Positions 23,825 through 33,221 of a DNA stretch of 64,000 nucleotides are shown here, in pieces. The notes under the pieces were generated by a model. That model was not told where the DNA came from. It ran no database searches and saw only the letters and a list, made by a program, of their open reading frames with translations. Numbering within the stretch: the stretch's first letter is position 1; each line of letters begins with the position of its first letter. Origin of the DNA: Janthinobacterium sp. (GTDB lineage Bacteria; Pseudomonadota; Gammaproteobacteria; Burkholderiales; Chitinibacteraceae). The translations under genes were made by a program, and so were the position numbers. The stretch spans positions 34,953 through 98,952 of the forward strand of contig JANYCY010000068.1 of assembly GCA_025360045.1 (NCBI GenBank), read 5' to 3'.

Positions 23825-26348
23825 TGGCTTCTCTTGTACGTAATCCAGCTTCTAGCTTAGCCATTGCTGCCGCAAAGTGCGCGCCAGTTTGGAAGCGGGT
23901 TGTTTCATCTTTTTGTAAGGATTTCATAATAATGGCTGCAAGCATAGGGGGAAGTTTAGGGTTTATTAGCCGAGGATCTTGTGGTGCATCATTGGCTATT
24001 TTGTACATCAGTTCAGCCATCGATTCGCCGGTGAAAGGCAGACTGCCAGTACTGAGTTGATACAGCATCACGCCTAAGGAAAATAAATCGGAGCGCCCAT
24101 CAATTTTTTTGCCAGAAAGCTGTTCGGGCGACATATAGGATGGCGTACCCAGTACCATGCCGGTGCGGGTTTTGCTGGAGTCGGTAATTCGCGCAATACC
24201 AAAGTCGGTGACTTTTACGATTTTTTCGGCGGGCTCATACATAATATTAGCAGGCTTAATATCGCGGTGAACAACGTGCTGAACATGGGCATACTGTAAG
24301 GCTTCTGCGACTTGCCTGACGATACTTGCACATTCTATTAAGGGCAGAAGGTGATCTACTTTCGTATACGCCAGTAAATCTTTGCCTTTGAGAAACTCCA
24401 TCGCGATATAGCAGAGGTCGTGCTCCTCACCCGCGTCAAAAATGGTCACAATATTGGGGTGATTGAGCCGCCCTGCGGTTTCTGCCTCTCTAAAGAAGCG
24501 CTGCCTTGCATCGTCAAGCTGATCGGCTTCAAATTCTTGTGAAAGCGACATGGTTTTGATGGCGACATCGCGGCCAATTTTGGGGTCTTTGCCTAGGTAA
24601 ACCACGCCCATCGCCCCCTTGCCTAGTTCTTTCTCTACCTGATAGCGCCCTAGCATCGGTTTTTCTATGCTGCCATCTTCCAGCAGCATGCTGCCATTCA
24701 CGCCACCACCTGAGCCGCCCAGCATCACCGTTTCTGACATCTGATGCGCGCGTTTAAGCTTGGCTTCTAGATCGCGGTATTTGGGGTTGTGGCCGCCCAT
24801 ATATTGATAGACGGCTTCGGCTTTATTGAACTGGCGTTTCCTTTCAAAATCCAGCGCCAAATTATATAAAACGCCCATCATGCCATCGTCTAAGGGCACT
24901 TTAGATAACTTTTCAAATGCCATATCCAGCTGGCCCTGCCCCTGAAAAGCCATGCCTAGCATGCGATTGGATTCGGCCGATTCTGCGCTGGATTTCTCTT
25001 CTTTTTGCTCGCTGATTAAATAGCGCTTAGTCGTCAGCAAGCCATGCCCAAGCAGTAATAAGCTAGCCGGCCCCATTAAATGAATCCACAGCATGGATTG
25101 AGTCATCAGCACAAAATGACTGATGAGCAATAGCAAAAAGAGCGCACCGGTCAGCATGGCGGCAGGCCCCGCTTTGAGGCGAGGTAGCAGCAGGCAGAGA
25201 TAGAGAGCAATCAATAGCGCCAGTGCCAGTGAAAACAGGGGATTCCACGAAGGGGATACAAAGTAGTGCTGTTGTAAGAGGCTGGATAGGGTGTGAGCCG
25301 CAATGATGACCGGCGCTTCATTGGGGGAAATCGGAGTGACTAAAGAAGAGCCGATTCCCAGCGCCGTTGCGCCTATCAGCACAATCTTGCCTTTGTATTT
25401 ATCCAGCGGAATTTTGCCTGCCTGCACGTCAAAGAAAGAATCGATGGGGAAGGCGGCTAGACCATTGGTGCTAGGGTAAAAATAAGGCCGAAATGAGGCA
25501 TTGCTGCTGATCGGCAGCCGCACATTGCCCAGAGTGATCGATTCGCCTAGGTTCAGTTTGATTTGCTTGGGGGATAAATTCAGGCTTTTGGCTGCGGCCA
25601 CCAGTGGAAAAGTCGGGTAAATCTGGTCGAAATAGCGCAGCGCCAAAGGGATGCTGCGTACCACGCCATCATTATCAGGCGTGATATTTTCGTCGCCTAT
25701 ACCTGCGGCACTGCTCGCGATGCTGTTTAAAGGTTGAGTTGCACCCTTAGCTGCAGTGGGCCAGCCGCTAGCGGGATTGCCACTGGCCTCTAGCTCCCAC
25801 TTTTTCACTGCTGGCAGTAACGGCTTATCTGGCTCGCCCTGCGCCTCGCCTAATTCAAACAGCATCGGCAAGACCACATTACCCGCTTTGGCGATGCTGC
25901 TTGCCAGTTGCTGATCGACATTAAGCTTAACGATGGCCTCGTTAAACACCGAGCCCATCGTTGCCCAAGTGACGCTATTGGGGGCGGAAGCGTCTTCTTT
26001 ATACAGGCGATGCAGCTTTTCGATATACACGAGGCCACGGTCTTGCTGTGGTTCGGTAAAAAATACGCTGGTGACGATGACCTTTGCGCCTGCGCCGGCC
26101 AGTTTATCAATGAGCTGGGCATGAATCTCGCGCGACCAAGGCCAGCGGCCAATATTGTCGATGCTGGTTTGATCGATGGCGATCACGGCAATGCGTGCAT
26201 CAACATTACGGGAAGTCAGCTTTACCCCCGCATCGTAAGCACGCTGCTCCAAGCCGGAAATCAAAGGGGTGAATTGCTGAGTTGCTAGATAAATCAATAG
26301 CACAGCCGCACCGATCACTCCGTCTTTTTTTAAGAAGGCCGCTTTCAT
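23817..26348 (-). CDS. CHASE2-domain Ser/Thr protein kinase
   Basis: An 843-residue receptor-like kinase: an N-terminal membrane segment, an extracytoplasmic CHASE2 domain (~35-350), three membrane helices (~365-435), a TPR-like linker (about 465-535) and a Hanks-type kinase (~565-835). Kinase motifs: GKGAMGVVY, VAIKTMS, HRDIKPANIM, TDFGIAR, and GTPSYMSPEQ in the activation segment. All catalytic residues are present. It heads a minus-strand block with PP2C, FHA, cyclase and phosphodiesterase genes. The order kinase-phosphatase-FHA is known from type VI secretion control, but no secretion genes occur here. Confidence 0.92.
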   Translation of the reverse strand: MKAAFLKKDGVIGAAVLLIYLATQQFTPLISGLEQRAYDAGVKLTSRNVDARIAVIAIDQTSIDNIGRWPWSREIHAQLIDKLAGAGAKVIVTSVFFTEPQQDRGLVYIEKLHRLYKEDASAPNSVTWATMGSVFNEAIVKLNVDQQLASSIAKAGNVVLPMLFELGEAQGEPDKPLLPAVKKWELEASGNPASGWPTAAKGATQPLNSIASSAAGIGDENITPDNDGVVRSIPLALRYFDQIYPTFPLVAAAKSLNLSPKQIKLNLGESITLGNVRLPISSNASFRPYFYPSTNGLAAFPIDSFFDVQAGKIPLDKYKGKIVLIGATALGIGSSLVTPISPNEAPVIIAAHTLSSLLQQHYFVSPSWNPLFSLALALLIALYLCLLLPRLKAGPAAMLTGALFLLLLISHFVLMTQSMLWIHLMGPASLLLLGHGLLTTKRYLISEQKEEKSSAESAESNRMLGMAFQGQGQLDMAFEKLSKVPLDDGMMGVLYNLALDFERKRQFNKAEAVYQYMGGHNPKYRDLEAKLKRAHQMSETVMLGGSGGGVNGSMLLEDGSIEKPMLGRYQVEKELGKGAMGVVYLGKDPKIGRDVAIKTMSLSQEFEADQLDDARQRFFREAETAGRLNHPNIVTIFDAGEEHDLCYIAMEFLKGKDLLAYTKVDHLLPLIECASIVRQVAEALQYAHVQHVVHRDIKPANIMYEPAEKIVKVTDFGIARITDSSKTRTGMVLGTPSYMSPEQLSGKKIDGRSDLFSLGVMLYQLSTGSLPFTGESMAELMYKIANDAPQDPRLINPKLPPMLAAIIMKSLQKDETTRFQTGAHFAAAMAKLEAGLRTREANA

Positions 26349-26624
26349 GGCGTGATCGATACGGTAAGGAGCTGCATGCTAAAGGACTACTTAATCTGTC
26401 GGTATGTCCTCAATTTAGTAGAAGAAGCCATAAAATGCCGTGCTCTTGCGGATAAGTTTTTTGCAAGCAGGCAAGCAGGCAAGCGTATTGCCTGAGCTTT
26501 GCTTAATTTGGCTAGATTTATTGGTATGGAATGGCTTGGGGGGACGCGTAGGGCAATCCTATCAACTTAAGCAAACAGCGGGAAATAACACTTTTGTAGA
26601 TACTCTGTTCAAAGTCAAGCCTTT

Positions 26625-27647
26625 TTAGACTAAAACTTCCGTATTTTTACTCGGCATTGCATAGAAGCGCGTGTTGTCGAATGGCTCGTTATTGGTCAGC
26701 ATGCCGTGTAAGGCATGAAGCAGTTTTCGCATCACGGCGCAGACCGCTTGCATCGGTGTTTTACCCTTGGCAAGCAAGTGTTCAAAGAACGCACGCACAT
26801 AGGGGTCATGCCTTTTTGCACTCAGCGCGGGCATATACAGAGCGGCTCGAATGTAGTGATTGCCCGCCTTGGATATGCGCGCCTTTTTCTCCACACTGGT
26901 GCCAGAGCGAAAGTGCTTCGGGTCCAGCCCCGCAAACTTCACCCATTGTGGGTGCGTCAGCCCGCTGGGCAAGAGCAATAACTCCCCCAAGAGTGCAATT
27001 GCGCTGGCCTCAGCAATGCCCTTGATCTCAATCAGCAAAGAGAGCGGGCGGCTCAATTCTGCGTGCAGCGCAATGTGTTTCAAGGCGGCGACCGTTAATG
27101 TGTTGAGGCGCTTTTCGAGTTGCGTAATCGCCAGTTTCAAATCATGCAGCACCGCTTTAGGCGTGGTTGAAACGCTGGATGCGGCATGCAGTTGGTTTTT
27201 TGAAGCTGTTTTTAGATCCGTTAAAGCATGAATGCGCCTCGAATATGCCCGCAGCGTCATGGTTGCGTCGGTCGGACGCGTCCACAACTGAAAGGGCATG
27301 CGTTGCGCATACTGCGCCAAGGTGTCGGCATCCACATTATCCGTTTTGCTGTGCTTTCCCAGTACTTTGGCGAAGTTGCACGATGATTTAGGGTTAATTA
27401 CCATGACGAGGACGCCCGCATCATACAGAGCGAGAGCAATATCCATGGAATACACCCCCGTCGCTTCTAAACAGACAATGCAACCTGGAAGAGCGGCGAT
27501 TTTCTTTACTAAGCGCTGATGGTCTGCAGCGGTATTGGCAAAGGGTTGTGCGGACAAAGATTGATCACCCGACCTCAATACCAACACCAGTTCGGCAGCA
27601 CCCACATCGATACCGGCAAAGACTTTTTGATCCACTGCGAAAGCCAT
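26625..27647 (-). CDS. IS110-family transposase (DEDD recombinase)
   Basis: A 340-residue protein from ATG 27647, which has AAGGAG a few bases upstream; the longer frame to 27749 has no such support. The N-terminus has the RuvC-like DEDD domain (FAGIDVGAAEL..., CLEATGVYSMDIA, KTDNVDADTLAQYA). The C-terminus has the Transposase_20 domain (IKGIAEASAIALLGEL, FAGLDPKHFRSGTS...ISKAGNHYIRAALYM) containing the serine-type catalytic region of IS110 enzymes. No lesion was seen, so it may be active. Exact IS ends cannot be set because IS110 elements lack inverted repeats. Confidence 0.9.
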   Translation of the reverse strand: MAFAVDQKVFAGIDVGAAELVLVLRSGDQSLSAQPFANTAADHQRLVKKIAALPGCIVCLEATGVYSMDIALALYDAGVLVMVINPKSSCNFAKVLGKHSKTDNVDADTLAQYAQRMPFQLWTRPTDATMTLRAYSRRIHALTDLKTASKNQLHAASSVSTTPKAVLHDLKLAITQLEKRLNTLTVAALKHIALHAELSRPLSLLIEIKGIAEASAIALLGELLLLPSGLTHPQWVKFAGLDPKHFRSGTSVEKKARISKAGNHYIRAALYMPALSAKRHDPYVRAFFEHLLAKGKTPMQAVCAVMRKLLHALHGMLTNNEPFDNTRFYAMPSKNTEVLV

Positions 27648-27890
27648 GATATTTTCTCCTTGTGAGCGTACACTGGGTACTGGTTCTCCGACCCTGCACA
27701 TGCGCCTAACGTCCTTGTCGACACAGGCTCTAAGCCTTCGATACTCCACGGGATGGGCGAATAGGGCGGGGAGCCTCTCTACAGTACAAGCTCAGGCAAG
27801 TTTTAGCTTGCTGGCTTTAGGTTGGGACGGCTTCCCCAGTAAACATGTACAGCTTACACTTCTACACAAACGCCATCATTTTTAAGACTC
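27648..27890 (-). ncRNA. Non-coding 5' segment of the IS110 element (possible bridge RNA region)
   Basis: About 240 bp upstream of the transposase has no gene. IS110-group elements encode a guide ('bridge') RNA in this position. Short complementary stretches suited to hairpins are present (for example CTTGCCTGAGCTTGTAC and AAAACTTGCC on the minus strand), but the target- and donor-binding loops cannot be assigned by eye. Confidence 0.35.
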
Positions 27891-27970
27891 AATACCTACT
27901 TTTTCTTGTGGCATCGCCCTTGCATTCTTTTGCTCTAAAAACATGGTTAAGACTTATAAAATCAGCATAC

Positions 27971-28084
27971 AAGGTTGGGTTAGCAGGTTTATTCGCCTAT
28001 TTTAGGGCGGATAAACATGCGTAACCCAACATTCGGCGCAAAAGAATGTTGGGTTACGCGATAAAGCTGCTAACCCAAGCTACG
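27971..28084. repeat. R5 hairpin repeat (AGGTTGGGTTAGCAG...)
   Basis: AAGGTTGGGTTAGCAG and CTGCTAACCCAAGCTACG form the outer arms, with GTAACCCAACATTC and AATGTTGGGTTACGCG as an inner pair. A second copy at 38333-38448 also lies next to an IS231-like right end. Confidence 0.7.
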
Positions 28085-28199
28085 AATTCACCTTAAGTTG
28101 ATAGGATTGACGCGTAGGGTGGGCGCGTTTTTGTGCCCACGCGGCAATGTTGTGCATCACGCGTGGGCAAGATAAAGCATTTTGCCCACCCATACACGA

Positions 28200-29039
28200 T
28201 TACAAGTTGATTTCGATATTGTCGATCAGGCGGGTGTGGCCCAAGCGTGCGGCGATCAGGATGACCAGCTGGTGATCGGTCACCGCTGCTGGTTTTAGCG
28301 TTAGGGCATTTCTCATTTCTACGTAATCTACGCTGACCCAGCCATGCGCTAGTAGATCGTCGGTGGTTTCTGCACTGAGGCGTTCGTAATCGCGCTCACC
28401 CGCTTCAATCGCGGCTTTCATTCGGCTTAGATGATGATAAATGCGGGTGGCTTCTAGCTTGTGCGTTGCACTGAGATAGCCATTTCGAGAAGAAAGCGCT
28501 AAGCCATCAGCGGCGCGGCCCGTGTCTACAGGCACGATTTTTACCGGCTGGTTTAAGTCTTCCACCATGCTTTTAATCACAAAAAGCTGCTGGTAATCTT
28601 TTTTACCGAAACAGGCTACCGTTGGCTGAACGATATTAAACAGCTTGGTGACAACCGTCGCTACGCCCCGGAAATGCCCCGGGCGGAAGGAGCCGCATAG
28701 CTCATCTTGTATCGCTGGTGGCTCGACCTGATATTGCTGGATCACCTTGGGGTAGAGTACTTTTTCGTCTGGCGCAAAAATCACATCTACACCGCCTTGC
28801 GCGGCAATCAGCGCGGCATCTTGCTCTAAGGTGCGGGGATAGATTTCAAAATCTTCGCCTTGACCAAATTGCAGGCGGTTTACAAAGATGCTAACCACAA
28901 TATGATCGGCCTCTTTACGTGCGGCATCGATCAAGGTCATATGGCCGGCGTGCAAATTGCCCATGGTGGGCACAAAGGCCACACTACCAACGGTGGCACG
29001 CCAAGCGCGCAGTTCTTCAATGCTATGGATGATTTTCAT
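28200..29039 (-). CDS. panC: Pantothenate synthetase
   Basis: A 279-residue enzyme that joins pantoate and beta-alanine with ATP to make pantothenate. Signature stretches are present: [11 protein letters not shown] (HIGH-like nucleotidyl motif), IFVNRLQFG, the FRGVATVV strand, [10 protein letters not shown] and the [11 protein letters not shown] motif near KMSKS position. Length is typical. It lies downstream of panB on the same strand, separated by an R3 hairpin repeat (29134-29231); the two are probably still one transcription unit with pcnB and folK. Confidence 0.96.
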   Translation of the reverse strand: MKIIHSIEELRAWRATVGSVAFVPTMGNLHAGHMTLIDAARKEADHIVVSIFVNRLQFGQGEDFEIYPRTLEQDAALIAAQGGVDVIFAPDEKVLYPKVIQQYQVEPPAIQDELCGSFRPGHFRGVATVVTKLFNIVQPTVACFGKKDYQQLFVIKSMVEDLNQPVKIVPVDTGRAADGLALSSRNGYLSATHKLEATRIYHHLSRMKAAIEAGERDYERLSAETTDDLLAHGWVSVDYVEMRNALTLKPAAVTDHQLVILIAARLGHTRLIDNIEINL

Positions 29040-29133
29040 AAATAACCGTAGAGGATGTCATTCAAATAAATTGCTTAGGGCGGCTGCAACCCGCGTATTT
29101 TTGTAACTGCTTAGAAGTGCAAACACACCCAAA

Positions 29134-29231
29134 TCTTGAACCACGGAGGACACAGAGTTTCACAGAGAAAATCAATAATTGGCTGGTTTTCTCTGTGTCC
29201 TCTGTGTCCTCGTTTTACTCTGTGGTTCAAG
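29134..29231. repeat. R3 hairpin repeat (CTTGAACCACGGAGGACACAGAG...)
   Basis: Left arm CTTGAACCACGGAGGACACAG pairs with the right-arm CTCTGTGTCC...CTGTGGTTCAAG. Copies or halves occur at 34391-34497, 34542-34650, 51165-51440, 60171-60225 and 61981-62237. Confidence 0.75.
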
Positions 29232-29331
29232 GTTTAACACTCGACCCTTTAAATCGAAGGTGCTTGAGTTGTTGCTTCTTTTTTAGTATCGCTCGCGGGT
29301 TTCACCCGCCTTACGGTAGGGTGATCGGCGC

Positions 29332-30123
29332 TTAAAAGCTATGTTCGTCAGCAGGGAAGGTCATGCCTTTTACTGCTTTCACATAGGCTTCTACTGCGGC
29401 CTGAATGCTGTGGCTGCCTGCCATAAAGTTTTTCACAAAGCGGGCTTTTTTACCGGGGTAAACAGCCAGCATATCGTGCAAGACCAGCACTTGGCCGTCG
29501 ACATCCACGCCTGCGCCAATCCCGATCGTTGGGATGGTCAGCGCTTCGGTTACGGCTTTGGCTACATGGGCTGGCACCATTTCCATTAGCACAAGGGCGG
29601 CGCCTGCCGCTTGATGGGCGAGGGCATCGCGTTTGAGCACTTCGGCATCAAATTCGCTTTTGCCTTGAACTTTGTAGCCGCCGTATACATTGACTGATTG
29701 CGGTTGCAGGCCAATATGGGTGCAAACCGGAATTCCGCGATTAGCTAAGAAATCCACTGTCTCGGCCATAATCATGCCGCCTTCTAGCTTCACCATTTCA
29801 GCACCTGCGGCCATCAGCTCGGCAGCACTGGCGTAGGCTTGCTGCGGGGAAATTTGGTAGCTGCCAAAGGGGAGATCGGCCAGTACCAACGCATCTTTGC
29901 TGCCACGTGCCACACAGCGGGTGTGGTAAACCATATCGGCAAGGCTAACGGGCAGGGTGGAGGAGTGACCTTGAATGACGTTGCCAAGCGAATCGCCAAT
30001 CAGCAGGATTTCTACCCCTGCATCGTCTAACAGGCTGGCAAAGCTGGCGTCATAGCAAGTGAGCATGGTGATTTTTTGCCCAGCTTGCTTCATGTTCTGC
30101 AAGGTACTAACAGTGGTTTTCAT
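29332..30123 (-). CDS. panB: 3-methyl-2-oxobutanoate hydroxymethyltransferase
   Basis: A 263-residue (beta/alpha)8 enzyme that makes ketopantoate from ketoisovalerate and methylene-tetrahydrofolate. Motifs seen: [26 protein letters not shown] (Mg ligand Asp), [24 protein letters not shown] and [21 protein letters not shown] 30123 is chosen because family members start MK-T-LQ-MK; the upstream frame to 30171 extends into the gap after folK. It lies between folK and panC, in the usual order for related bacteria. Confidence 0.95.
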   Translation of the reverse strand: MKTTVSTLQNMKQAGQKITMLTCYDASFASLLDDAGVEILLIGDSLGNVIQGHSSTLPVSLADMVYHTRCVARGSKDALVLADLPFGSYQISPQQAYASAAELMAAGAEMVKLEGGMIMAETVDFLANRGIPVCTHIGLQPQSVNVYGGYKVQGKSEFDAEVLKRDALAHQAAGAALVLMEMVPAHVAKAVTEALTIPTIGIGAGVDVDGQVLVLHDMLAVYPGKKARFVKNFMAGSHSIQAAVEAYVKAVKGMTFPADEHSF

Positions 30124-30173
30124 GGTAAGGATGGTCCATGGAGGTTTGGCGTTTGTGACGCAATGCAGCAAGT

Positions 30174-30686
30174 CTACCCCAGAGACTTACTTACTGTAAG
30201 TACGGATAGTTGCTGATCGGCTACCAGAGGCAAAAAGGCGCTGGCTGGCCCTAGGCCGGGGATGAGGATATCGGGGGCGATTTCGATGAGCGGGCGCAAT
30301 ACAAAGGCCCTTTGGTGCATGCGAGGGTGTGGCACGATCAGGTGATCTTGCCGGATAAGCGCATCGCCATACAGCAGCAGATCCAGGTCCAAGGTGCGTG
30401 GTGCATCTTGAAAAGTGCGCTGCCGCCCGCATTCGGCTTCGATGGCGAGTAGGGCTTGTAGCAGTGCTGCGGCACTAAGGCTGGTTTCGAGCCTAGCGAC
30501 AGCATTAATAAAATCGGGCTGGTCGGTGTAGCCGATGGCGCTGCTGCTATAAAAGCTGGATTGTTGTAACAGCTGGCTTTGTGGCAGTTTGGCGATCAAA
30601 TCTAAAGCGTGTTGCAATTGCAAAACAGGCTGGCCTAGATTGGCACCCAGCGCAATAAAAGCGACCGTAGTCATTGGGGAGTCCAT
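30174..30686 (-). CDS. folK: 6-hydroxymethyl-7,8-dihydropterin pyrophosphokinase
   Basis: A 170-residue HPPK of the folate pathway. Motifs: [48 protein letters not shown] (metal-binding Asp pair), and [15 protein letters not shown] second start, ATG 30674, would remove four residues and fits the family's usual N-terminus equally well; neither has a clear ribosome site. It is followed by panB after 50 bp. Confidence 0.93.
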   Translation of the reverse strand: MDSPMTTVAFIALGANLGQPVLQLQHALDLIAKLPQSQLLQQSSFYSSSAIGYTDQPDFINAVARLETSLSAAALLQALLAIEAECGRQRTFQDAPRTLDLDLLLYGDALIRQDHLIVPHPRMHQRAFVLRPLIEIAPDILIPGLGPASAFLPLVADQQLSVLTVSKSLG

Positions 30687-30716
30687 TGCATATTGCTAAG
30701 AAAGTTAGGTGTTTTA

Positions 30717-30788
30717 TCGTAGGGCGGGTGAAATCCGCCGATTTCGTGTTATTTCATGCCAAAGTCCGGCGGGTTTCACCCGCCCTAC
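30717..30788. repeat. R6 hairpin (ATCGTAGGGCGGGTGAAATCC...CCCGCCCTAC)
   Basis: Arms GTAGGGCGGGTGAAATCCGCCG and CGGCGGGTTTCACCCGCCCTAC form a near-perfect palindrome around TTTCGTGTTATTTCATGCC. Related pieces are at 690-735, 49700-49730 and 58255-58313. Confidence 0.65.
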
Positions 30789-30879
30789 CAAAGGTTCGGT
30801 ATGCAATTGGCTTAATTTGCTACGTATAGGCTTGTGGAGCTAAGGATATGGCAGTAAATATGCTCCTAAGATGACACAT

Positions 30880-30959
30880 GTCATCCCCGAGTATTTTTAT
30901 CGGGGATCCAGCAACGCAGCTGGATTCCCGCCAAAGGTATGCGGGAATGACGACGTTTC
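30880..30959 (+). repeat. R2 palindromic repeat near pcnB end
   Basis: Complete R2 copy (GTCATCCCCGAG...GCGGGAATGACGACG) followed by the shared tail TTAATACGAACC. With the R6 hairpin it fills most of the 341-bp gap between pcnB and folK; no gene is seen there. Confidence 0.75.
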
Positions 30960-31027
30960 GTCGTGGGAAGTTAATACGAACCAAACCCTAAGCGCCTAGG
31001 CCGCTCAAGATTTGGGTTTTACTAAAC

Positions 31028-32347
31028 TTATTCGCCCTTTGGGCCGCTGGGTTTACGGCGACGGCGTTTCTTGGCCGGTGCACTGGCTGCAGGTTTGCCA
31101 TTGTCGGCAGCCGCAGTCATCAGGGCTGCGCGTGCGTCTTCGTCTGCGTTCTGGAAGCGAGTCCACCAATCCCCTAATGATTTTTCGACCATGCCGCATT
31201 CGGCACGTAGCATCAAAAAGTCGTAAGCGGCGCGGAAGCGTTGTTGCTCCAATAAACGCCATGGGCGAGTGCCCACACGTTGCTCAAAGCGCGGCTGTAA
31301 TAGCCAGATTTCCTTCATGGCAGCGCCATAGCGATTCGGAATCGCCATGCGTTTTTGTACTGTGCTTTCCACATTATTCATGGCTTCAACCAGCGCTGGC
31401 ACAGGGTATTCACCGGCGGCTTGGCGTTTAATCCAATCAGCTTCTACTTCATGCCAAAGCAGGGCGGCGAAAATATAACCAGCAGAAACCGGTTTATCTT
31501 CATTAATGCGCTGATCGGTGCTCTCTAAAGCTTTACGCAAGAAGGCGGTGGTCTCTGGCTTGGAGAGCTGTTTTTCTAATAGCGGAAACAGCTGCTTGTG
31601 CAGGCCATTTTCACGCAATGCCATCAAACACGCCCATGCGCTGCCGGACAACAGCAGCTTCATCATTTCATCAAATAAACGCGCCGATGGGATGTTTTCC
31701 AAGAGCTTGGCGTGAATCAGAATCGGTGTTTTGGTAGCCGGAGCAATCGTTAAACCCAGCTTGGCCGAAAGACGGATAGCACGCAGCATCCGCACCGGAT
31801 CTTCGCGGTAGCGTACTTCTGGGTCGCCAATGATGGCGAGACGTTTGTTTTCTAAATCAGCCACACCATGATGGAAATCTAAAATTTCCTCAGTGCGAGG
31901 GTTGTAATACAGCGCGTTGACGGTGAAATCGCGGCGGGAAGCATCTTCTTCGATATCACCATAGGCATTGTCGCGCAGGATGCGGCCACTGGCGTCAGTC
32001 GGCGCTTCGCTAGCACCGCGAAAGGTGGTCACTTCGATGATTTCTTCACCAAAGGGCACATGCACAATGCGAAAGCGGCGGCCAATAATGCGCGAGCGGT
32101 GAAATACATGTCGTACTTGTTCTGGTGTGGCGCTGGTGGCCACATCAAAATCTTTGGGCGATTTATCCAGCATCAAATCGCGTACTGCGCCGCCGACGAT
32201 ATAGGCTTCAAAGCCAGCATCTTGCAAGCGGTCACACACTTTGAGTGCGCCAGAATGAAGTTGGTCTCGGCGGATGCCGTAGTGTTTTGCGTGAAGCACA
32301 CGTTTGCCTGGGCGGCGTAAAACTTTGCCGATCAATTTGCGAATCAT
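31028..32347 (-). CDS. pcnB: Poly(A) polymerase I
   Basis: A 439-residue nucleotidyltransferase that adds 3' poly(A) tails to RNA, marking it for decay. The catalytic head has VGGAVRDLMLDKSPKDFDVAT (GG and DxD motifs) and RRDFTVNALYYNP. The neck has YREDPVRMLRAIRLSAKLGL. The LLLSGSAW motif separates poly(A) polymerases from CCA-adding enzymes. The tail is Lys/Arg-rich (APAKKRRRRK), typical of RNA-binding C-termini. ATG 32347 (MIRKLIGKVL) matches the family start better than the longer frame to 32407. It heads the pcnB-folK-panB-panC order. Confidence 0.93.
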   Translation of the reverse strand: MIRKLIGKVLRRPGKRVLHAKHYGIRRDQLHSGALKVCDRLQDAGFEAYIVGGAVRDLMLDKSPKDFDVATSATPEQVRHVFHRSRIIGRRFRIVHVPFGEEIIEVTTFRGASEAPTDASGRILRDNAYGDIEEDASRRDFTVNALYYNPRTEEILDFHHGVADLENKRLAIIGDPEVRYREDPVRMLRAIRLSAKLGLTIAPATKTPILIHAKLLENIPSARLFDEMMKLLLSGSAWACLMALRENGLHKQLFPLLEKQLSKPETTAFLRKALESTDQRINEDKPVSAGYIFAALLWHEVEADWIKRQAAGEYPVPALVEAMNNVESTVQKRMAIPNRYGAAMKEIWLLQPRFEQRVGTRPWRLLEQQRFRAAYDFLMLRAECGMVEKSLGDWWTRFQNADEDARAALMTAAADNGKPAASAPAKKRRRRKPSGPKGE

Positions 32348-32581
32348 TTTTGAACCAGTTTTTGAACCAAGTAGGTGCGAAGTGCGGAAGAGGCGTATCG
32401 ACGGCATTATACAGACCTTGGCAGCGATGTCAGACGCACGATGCCCTCTCTGGCAAAAGTTTTATTCTTAGTAAAACGTTCATTAAGGCTGTGCTGGATA
32501 TTTTTATCCTATCTGTAACAATGCATAGAGCGATAAATCACTAATGATTTGTCGTCACTAATCTTAACCCAAGCTTGCAGC

Positions 32582-32842
32582 ATGCCTACTTATTCATACC
32601 GCCTTGTGAATGTCTTTGCTGAAAATATTTTTGCAGGTAATCCACTGGCAGTGTTTACCGATGCCAGCGGCCTTGATGATCACACCATGCAGTTATTAGC
32701 CGCCCAGCTCAATTTATCTGAAACCACTTTTGTTTTTCCATCAACAGTGGCGAGCGCAAAAGTAAGAATTTTTACCCCGATGAATGAAATGCCCTTTGCT
32801 GGCCATCTAGCGGTGCGACTGGATCCAATCCTATCAACTTAA
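32582..32842 (+). pseudogene. Truncated PhzF-family isomerase gene
   Basis: It reads MPTYSYRLVNVFAE then FAGNPLAVFTDASGL, NLSETTFVFPS and EMPFAGH, the N-terminal quarter of a PhzF/diaminopimelate-epimerase-like protein. Homology ends right after the catalytic-loop GH at 32806; the remaining codons are R2-repeat DNA and the end of the inserted element. The stop TAA (32840-32842) lies within the element's terminal inverted repeat. No continuation of PhzF was seen beyond the element. It is non-functional. Confidence 0.85.
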
Positions 32843-32979
32843 GCTTATTGCATTGGGTGCGTTGGCATTTATAGGGTGTACAACGACGTAGTCGGAGCGC
32901 AGAAAGAGGTGCGCAAGAAAAACGACTTGCACACCCTATATAAAACCAACCATGTTTTGACCTTAAGTTGATAGGATTG
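32826..32979. mobile_element. 154-bp MITE-like element with IS231-like ends
   Basis: Perfect 18-bp inverted ends (32826-32843, 32962-32979) are identical to those of the 26554-28109 element. Flanks CGACTGGATC (32816-32825) and CGACTGGACC (32980-32989) form a 10-bp target duplication with one mismatch. The interior is an R4-type hairpin (TATAGGGTGTACAACGACG...CGACTTGCACACCCTATA) with no coding capacity. It inserted into R2-like DNA (ACCCCCGATAAAAACACTCGGGG follows), itself joined to the broken phzF. Confidence 0.85.
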
Positions 32980-33221
32980 CGACTGGACCCCCGATAAAAA
33001 CACTCGGGGATAACGGTTGCTCATATTGGAATTTATTTATAAGCCGATCTCTAAGCTGGATATAGGTATGGAATAGTTCATATTTCATGCTGATGTAATT
33101 GCCAGTAAAAATATTGTCGAATTATTACCTTAAAGATATTAATTATTATCTCTGCCTTAGGCGATATCTGCCGCCGCTTGCCTTTATAATCTTATTTTTC
33201 CAAGCCCTCACACTGCCTGCC

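Larger units (their letters stand above)
26554..28109. mobile_element. Composite element with IS231/IS4-like ends and 10-bp target duplication
   Basis: The perfect 18-bp inverted ends CAATCCTATCAACTTAAG (26554-26571) and its complement (28092-28109) are flanked by a perfect 10-bp direct repeat ACGCGTAGGG (26544-26553 and 28110-28119). The end sequence and 10-bp duplication resemble IS231-type members of the IS4 family (from memory). No IS4 DDE transposase is inside; instead there is an IS110-family transposase gene and an R5 hairpin repeat next to the right end. It is therefore either a mobile-cassette-like element or a small non-autonomous element later hit by IS110. A 154-bp relative lies at 32826-32979. 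Confidence 0.8.

Noticed and set aside
22202..26348. Type VI secretion regulatory genes (PpkA/PppA/Fha)
   Set aside because: Kinase, phosphatase and FHA order is similar, but both receptors carry CHASE2 domains and no type VI structural gene is present.
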